DNA of 44,606 nucleotides from Streptomyces triticagri (GTDB lineage Bacteria; Actinomycetota; Actinomycetes; Streptomycetales; Streptomycetaceae), in contig NZ_QUAK01000118.1 of NCBI RefSeq assembly GCF_003429565.1, positions 18,316 through 62,921 on the forward strand, given 5' to 3'. This document shows, in pieces, positions 40,698 to 44,606 of the stretch. The notes below the pieces were generated by a model. That model saw only the letters and a program-made list of their open reading frames with translations. It ran no database searches and had not been told where the DNA came from. The position numbers and the translations under genes are program-made. Positions within the stretch are counted from its first letter, which is position 1. Every line of letters begins with the position of its first letter.

Positions 40698-41282
40698 ATG
40701 TCCCTCGACCCCCTGACGATCCTCACCGCCTTCGGGTTGATCTTCCTCGCCGAGCTCCCCGACAAGACGATGTTCGCCTCCCTGGCCATGGGCACCCGGA
40801 TGCGGCCGCTCTACGTCTGGTTCGGCACCTCCGCCGCCTTCGTCGTGCACGTCGCCATCGCCGTCGGCGCCGGCAGCCTCATCGGCCTGCTCCCCACCGT
40901 CGCCGTGAAACTCGTCTCGGCCGCCCTCTTCGCCTTCGGCGCGGTGGTCCTGCTGCGCAGCGGCGCGGGCGATGACGAAGGCGACGAGGGAGGCCGTACG
41001 GTCACCGGATTCTGGCCGGTGTTCACCACCGCGTTCATGGCCGTCTTCATCAGCGAGTGGGGCGATCTGACCCAGATCACCACCGCCAACCTCGCCGCGA
41101 CCAACGGCGCCGCCTCCACCGCCATCGGCTCGGCCGCCGCCCTGATGTCGGTGTCCGCGCTCGCCCTGGTCGTCGGCCGGTTCATCGCCAAGCGCGTACC
41201 CCTGAAGACCGTGCAGCGCATCGGCGGCCTGTGCATGGCGGGCCTGGCGATCTGGACACTCGTCGAAGCCTTCACCGCCTGA
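40698..41282 (+). CDS. GDT1/TMEM165 (UPF0016) family cation exporter, MneA-like
   Basis: 194 residues with six membrane helices in two homologous halves. Each half carries the family ExGD motif: LIFLAELPDKTMFASLAMGT (about 13-32, with Pro in place of Gly) and FISEWGDLTQITTANLA (about 117-133). A charged loop DDEGDEGG joins the halves. Bacterial members export Mn2+ and so guard against manganese excess; plant and yeast ones move Ca2+ or Mn2+. Control by the yybP-ykoY riboswitch supports manganese here. ATG 40698 has only a modest ribosome site. It is convergent with the DUF779 gene. Confidence 0.9.
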   Translation: MSLDPLTILTAFGLIFLAELPDKTMFASLAMGTRMRPLYVWFGTSAAFVVHVAIAVGAGSLIGLLPTVAVKLVSAALFAFGAVVLLRSGAGDDEGDEGGRTVTGFWPVFTTAFMAVFISEWGDLTQITTANLAATNGAASTAIGSAAALMSVSALALVVGRFIAKRVPLKTVQRIGGLCMAGLAIWTLVEAFTA

Positions 41283-41321
41283 CCCGACCCACCACAGACC
41301 GTACGCACACGGCCCGGCCGC

Positions 41322-41681
41322 TCACGTACCGAGCACCCGCGAGCGGATCAGGAAACGCACCCCCTCGGGCGCTTCCAGCGAGAAGCCGCTACCGCGGCCT
41401 TCGACCACGTCCACGATCAGCCGGGTGTGGCTCCACACCTCGTACTGGCTCTTCGACATCCAGAAGCCGATCGGCTCAGCCACACCCGGCACCTCCAGTG
41501 AGGCGAGCAGGACATCGGAGCCACCGGTGCGGAACTCGCCCTCCGGATAGCACATGGGCGCGCTGCCGTCGCAGCAGCCGCCGGACTGGTGGAACATCAG
41601 CGGACCGTGCATCGATCGCAGCCGGCGCAGCAGATCCGCGGCCTCGGTGGTCAGTTCCACCCGTGCGGGCTCGTCCGTCAT
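41322..41681 (-). CDS. DUF779 family protein
   Basis: 119 residues from ATG 41681, with GGAGG about 11 bases upstream. LTTEAADLLRRLRSMHGPLMF is followed by HQSGGCCDGSAPMCYPEGEF and SKSQYEVWSHTRLIVDVVEGRG, the usual DUF779 order. The clustered cysteines (CCDGSAPMC) could bind a metal. The family is often found beside aldehyde dehydrogenases of the acetaldehyde type, but no such gene is next to this one. The open frame continues upstream to 41783 without homology. Confidence 0.85.
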   Translation of the reverse strand: MTDEPARVELTTEAADLLRRLRSMHGPLMFHQSGGCCDGSAPMCYPEGEFRTGGSDVLLASLEVPGVAEPIGFWMSKSQYEVWSHTRLIVDVVEGRGSGFSLEAPEGVRFLIRSRVLGT

Positions 41682-41960
41682 CGCAGCCGCCTCCGTCCGT
41701 CCCGGCCGAGGCGGAACGCCCCGGCCCCGGCACCACGAGTGGACCCGACGCCACGTTGCGACGACGTTGCACACGGCGCCCACGGACCGGTGACGCCCCG
41801 CGGCGGCAGCTGTCGCCCGGACGGCCGCTGCGAGCGGGCCGCGTCCCCCACACGGTGGTATACACGAATGGAGTGACGGGTGACCTGCGAGGACCCGTGA
41901 ATGGGGGGCCGAACGCCCGGACGCCGCAGCGCGCGGGCCACAACGAGTGGAGGACCACTC

Positions 41961-42733
41961 ATGACCCAGAATCTTGTGCTTTCCGTGGATTTCACTCAGG
42001 GGCTCAATGACGCCTGGTCGAAGGTCGCCCAGTTCGTTCCGAAGCTGGTGGCGTTCCTGATCGTCCTCGCGATCGGTTGGTTCGTCTCCAAGCTGATCGC
42101 CCGCTCGACCGAGTACTACGCAAGGTCGGCTCCGAAAAGCTGGCCGAGAAAGCCGGCGCCGACCGCATGCTCGCGGGATCCAAGTACGACATGACAGCGA
42201 TCATCTGCAAGGTCGTCTACGCGGCCCTGCTCCTGATCACACTCCAGCTCGGCTTCGGCGTCTTCGGCCCGAACCCCGTCAGCGACATGATCAACGGCAT
42301 CGTCGCCTGGCTGCCGCGCGGCATCGTCGCGATCGTCCTGATCGTCGTCGCGATGGCCGTGGCCAACCTCGTACGCGACATCGTCACCAACGCACTGTCC
42401 TCGATGTCGTACGGCAAGACCGTCGGCACCATCGCCTGGGCGGGCATCGTCGCGCTCGGTGTGATCGCGGCGCTCGGCCAGGCCGGCATCGCCACGACGG
42501 TCACCCAGCCCGTGCTCTACGCGGCACTCGCGGCAGGGGCCGGCATCCTGATCGTCGGCGTCGGCGGCGGCATGATCGGCCCGATGCGGCAGCGCTGGGA
42601 ACGCTGGCTGGACACGGCCGAGCAGGAGACGGCCAAGGCCCGGGCCTCGTCGGCAGGCGCCTACCAGGCCGGCCGCGAGGACGCGCTCACCAACCAGCCG
42701 GTCCAGGACCGGGAGCCGATGGACCCCATGTGA
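41961..42733 (+). pseudogene. CmpX/MscS-related conserved TM-helix protein, frameshifted
   Basis: From ATG 41961 (GTGGAGG upstream) the frame encodes SVDFTQGLNDAWSKVAQFVP, GWFVSKLIAR and then loses homology after Arg48, stopping at 42194. The continuation LDRVLRKVGSEKLAEKAGADRM lies in the -1 frame from 42104 and stays open to 42733. It has about four membrane helices and ends with GAGILIVGVGGGMIGPMRQR. Joined, the two parts form one protein of about 257 residues of the conserved TM-helix (mechanosensitive-channel-like, CmpX) family. One missing base near 42102-42106, probably a C in GCCCGCTCG, explains the break. A sequencing error is at least as likely as a true mutation; no slippery heptamer is visible. 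Confidence 0.8.
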
Positions 42734-42743
42734 CGATGCACAC

Positions 42744-43073
42744 TCACGCGAGGTCGTGCCGCCGCACCAGCCAGGAAATGGCGGTGAGGCGGCACACCGC
42801 GTAGTCGTGCCCGACCGGCTCACGCCACCCCGACTCGGCCAGCGCATCGAGAAACCCGAGCGCGTAGTCGGACAACGCCTCCCGATCAGGCGCGTGCGGC
42901 ACCAGATCCGGGCAGGTCACAGCCAGTCGCTCCCGCAGGTGTGCGACATGCTGGTCCACCGCGGCCGTGAAACCTGGCTCGAAGGCGAACTCGGCAAAGC
43001 GCGGGGTGTACGAGGCATCGATACGGGCAAGTGGGGACACCTCGCCAGAATAAGTGCCCGTACCCGCCCCCAT
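42744..43073 (-). CDS. DUF6401-like small protein
   Basis: 109 residues as drawn from ATG 43073. VDQHVAHLRERLAVTCPDL, LSDYALGFLDALAESGWREP and YAVCRLTAISWLVRR resemble DUF6401 proteins, which occur near natural-product genes; no activity is known. The start is doubtful: the ATG has no ribosome site, whereas TTG 43031 lies 9 bases after GAGG and GTG 43040 is also in frame. It is 48 bases downstream of the MFS gene on the same strand and may be co-transcribed with it. Confidence 0.65.
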   Translation of the reverse strand: MGAGTGTYSGEVSPLARIDASYTPRFAEFAFEPGFTAAVDQHVAHLRERLAVTCPDLVPHAPDREALSDYALGFLDALAESGWREPVGHDYAVCRLTAISWLVRRHDLA

Positions 43074-43121
43074 CAGGGACTTTGGCCATGCTCTTGGTCA
43101 CACGGACGGTCAGACGGATGG

Positions 43122-44402
43122 TCACCGGCCCGGCGACACGGATCCTGTCGCCGCACTCGTCGGCGCCTGCCGCGTCTGCAGCACACCGGCAAGTGCGACC
43201 ACGACAAGACCCGCCAGTGGCACGACGAGCAGACCCGTACGCAGACTCGTCATGTCGGCGATCAGACCGACCGCGGGCGGCGACAGGAGGAAACCGAGCC
43301 GCATCAACCAGGAGACGATCGTCAGGCCCGATCCCGGTCTCAGTCCGGGGAGTTGGTCGGCTTCGTGCATCGCCGCGGGTACGAGCGTGGCCACCCCGAG
43401 CCCGGCCGCCGCGAGGCCCAGCACCGTGCCGGGCACCGTGGGAACCGCCAGTGCCGTGCCCATCCCGGCCGCGGTGATCAGCCCACCCGCCCGGGCCACC
43501 GTCCGCTGCCCGAAGCGGTCGACCAGCCGGTCACCGAGGATCCGCCCGATGAACTGCGCGCCGACGAGGGCGATGTAGCCGGACGCCGCGAGCGTGACCG
43601 AGGCGTCGAGAGAATCGGACAGATACAGCGCCGCCCAGGAATTGCCGGCGTCCTCCACCAGAGTGCCGGCCATCGCGATCAGGACGAGCGCGGCCAGTAC
43701 GAGATGCACGGGACGGCGGCGTCCGGCAGCAAGCACCTTCGCCTGCGCCTCGCCCTCTCCGCCGGCACGGCTTCCTCCCGAACTCGCCCCCGTATCCGTA
43801 TCCGTGTCTGCATCTGTGTCCGGGCCCGGCAGGCAGAACCGCAGCGCCGCACAGGCAAGAGCCGAGAAGAGGACCCCCGACAACACCAGGTGCTGCCCCC
43901 TCGAGAGGCCGAGCGCGATCGCCCCTGCGGCCATCGACCCTCCGGCGACGGCACCGATCGACCAGATCGCGTGGAACGAGTTGATGATGGAACGGCCGTA
44001 GCGGCGCTGCACCCGCAGGCCGTGCGCGTTCTGCCCGACATCCGTGACCGAGTCCATCGCACCGGCCAGGAACAGCATCGAAGCGAAGACCAGCACCGAC
44101 TCGGCAACTCCGGCCACCAGCAGGCCGATCGCCGTCGCCAGCGTGCCGCCCACCGCCACCCGCGCGGACCCGAACCGTCTGGTCAGCGCACCCGCCGCCA
44201 GTCCCGCTGCGATGGCGCCGGTGGGGAACGCCGCGACGGCGAGGCCGTATGCCGCGTTGCCCATCCCGAGGTCGGCCTTGATCTCCGGGAACCGCGGCAA
44301 CAGATTCGCGAACAGCGCCCCGTTGGTCAGAAACAACACCGCGACGGCGGCACGAGCATGGCGATCGGCCGCACTGGGTCGCTTCGGAACGTCGACAGTC
44401 AT
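43122..44402 (-). CDS. Major facilitator superfamily transporter (YbjJ-like)
   Basis: 426 residues with 12 predicted membrane helices. LFLTNGALFANLLPRFPEIKA opens helix 1. GAMDSVTDVGQNAHGLRVQRRYGRSIINSFHAIWSIGAV is recognisable (quoted only by its ends GAMDSVTDVG and FHAIWSIGAV) as typical of the YbjJ/FucP-like branch. A long central loop (about residues 195-222) contains an Asp-Thr repeat and glycine-rich sequence. The substrate is unknown; members export drugs or sugars. ATG 44402 has no ribosome site but TAGGGT lies 6 nt upstream. The promoter is covered by an 18-bp palindrome, so it is likely controlled by a TetR-type repressor encoded outside the window. Confidence 0.85.
   Translation of the reverse strand: MTVDVPKRPSAADRHARAAVAVLFLTNGALFANLLPRFPEIKADLGMGNAAYGLAVAAFPTGAIAAGLAAGALTRRFGSARVAVGGTLATAIGLLVAGVAESVLVFASMLFLAGAMDSVTDVGQNAHGLRVQRRYGRSIINSFHAIWSIGAVAGGSMAAGAIALGLSRGQHLVLSGVLFSALACAALRFCLPGPDTDADTDTDTGASSGGSRAGGEGEAQAKVLAAGRRRPVHLVLAALVLIAMAGTLVEDAGNSWAALYLSDSLDASVTLAASGYIALVGAQFIGRILGDRLVDRFGQRTVARAGGLITAAGMGTALAVPTVPGTVLGLAAAGLGVATLVPAAMHEADQLPGLRPGSGLTIVSWLMRLGFLLSPPAVGLIADMTSLRTGLLVVPLAGLVVVALAGVLQTRQAPTSAATGSVSPGR
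43791..43820 (-). repeat. Hexanucleotide repeat encoding (Asp-Thr/Ala)5 in the MFS central loop
   Basis: Five imperfect 6-base units (CGTATC, CGTATC, CGTGTC, TGCATC, TGTGTC on the plus strand) encode DTDADTDTDT in the cytoplasmic loop between the two transporter halves. Unit changes keep the frame, so length variation would be tolerated. Confidence 0.75.
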
Positions 44403-44408
44403 ACCCGG

Positions 44409-44440
44409 ACCCTACAACCTGAAGCGTACGACCGTACGCT
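44409..44440 (-). promoter_or_regulatory. MFS promoter with 18-bp palindromic operator
   Basis: TAGGGT (44414-44409 on the minus strand) ends 6 nt before the ATG and is a candidate -10 of a leaderless transcript. AGCGTACG-AC-CGTACGCT (44423-44440) has perfect 8-bp arms and occupies the spacer and -35 position, ideal for repression by a TetR-type dimer. Confidence 0.6.
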
Positions 44441-44606
44441 CGGTGTTTGCGGGGTGGGTTAGGGGTGGTTGGATCGGGGTGTGGTGGGTGTTGTTGATGG
44501 TCTGGGTCTGCGGTGTGCTGCCTGGTTGCTGTCCATCAGGTGTGGATTCCGCTGCCGCCTGCGGTGTGGCGGGGGAGGTCGACGCCGGTGCCAGGTCGTC
44601 TAGGCG
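44441..44606. other. Right-edge stretch, strongly G/T-skewed on the plus strand, no gene called
   Basis: The plus strand is rich in G and T (repeats of GGTGTGG and GGTTG). On the minus strand a frame enters from beyond the edge and stays open for 65 codons to a TAG at 44412-44414, giving a Pro/Thr/Gln-rich peptide with codon use unlike the neighbouring genes. It could be the tail of a gene outside the window or non-coding sequence. I see no recognisable domain. Confidence 0.35.

Noticed and set aside
1..44606. Search for CRISPR arrays, tRNA or rRNA genes, transposases, integrases and biosynthetic megasynthases
   Set aside because: No spaced direct-repeat array, no cloverleaf or CCA-type end, and no transposase, integrase, PKS or NRPS motifs were seen on reading both strands.

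Overview
The window is high-GC actinobacterial chromosome and most resembles Streptomyces. The evidence is the very high GC with strong third-position GC bias, frequent GTG and TTG starts, ATGA/GTGA gene overlaps, several likely leaderless genes, F420-type oxidoreductase, Tat and lipoprotein signals, and families typical of that genus (SAV2177/DUF574 methyltransferase, STAS antagonist, XRE-cupin regulator). I see no rRNA, tRNA, CRISPR array, prophage or insertion sequence.

Left part (1-9.6 kb): the N-terminus of a Ser/Thr kinase runs off the left edge. Next comes a 3-hydroxyisobutyryl-CoA hydrolase (valine breakdown), convergent with the operon mutA-mutB-meaB (B12-dependent methylmalonyl-CoA mutase and its GTPase chaperone). 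Divergent from mutA is a clear cobalamin riboswitch reading into a small cysteine-rich 2Fe-2S ferredoxin-like protein, with a visible Shine-Dalgarno-sequestering helix. A strong hairpin terminator separates it from a secreted peptidoglycan amidase with an extra lysozyme-like domain. A lone STAS protein follows.

Middle part (9.6-28.7 kb): an F420-type oxidoreductase, a crotonase and a secreted alpha/beta hydrolase lie on the minus strand. An OpuC-type osmoprotectant importer follows, with two permeases and a lipoprotein on one strand and the CBS-containing ATPase convergent on the other. Then come a proline iminopeptidase-like hydrolase, a PIG-L deacetylase, a second crotonase and a 2,4-dienoyl-CoA-reductase-like SDR. 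The SDR is divergent from an operon of two PH-domain membrane proteins and a TetR regulator. Their shared promoter holds three ACCGNNCGGT palindromes spaced exactly 20 bp apart. An XRE-cupin regulator then precedes a coupled operon of a quinone oxidoreductase-like enzyme and two acyl-CoA dehydrogenases. The theme is acyl-CoA and branched-chain catabolism.

Right part (28.7-44.6 kb): a secreted GH43 glycosidase is divergent from a five-gene oligopeptide/nickel-type ABC importer, with a palindromic operator in front. An arginine/ornithine-type antiporter and arginine deiminase follow, then a DUF574 methyltransferase, a Tat-exported phosphodiesterase-like protein and a 64-residue membrane protein. 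A yybP-ykoY (manganese) riboswitch precedes a GDT1/UPF0016 cation exporter. The end holds a DUF779 protein, a CmpX-like membrane protein broken by a frameshift, a DUF6401-like protein and an MFS transporter with an 18-bp palindrome over its promoter.

The most noteworthy signals are regulatory: the B12 riboswitch driving an orphan ferredoxin beside B12-dependent enzymes, the triple phased operator, the Mn riboswitch, a 23-bp hairpin at 13.3 kb, and a repeated leaderless-start geometry (-10-like hexamer, 6 nt, start codon).
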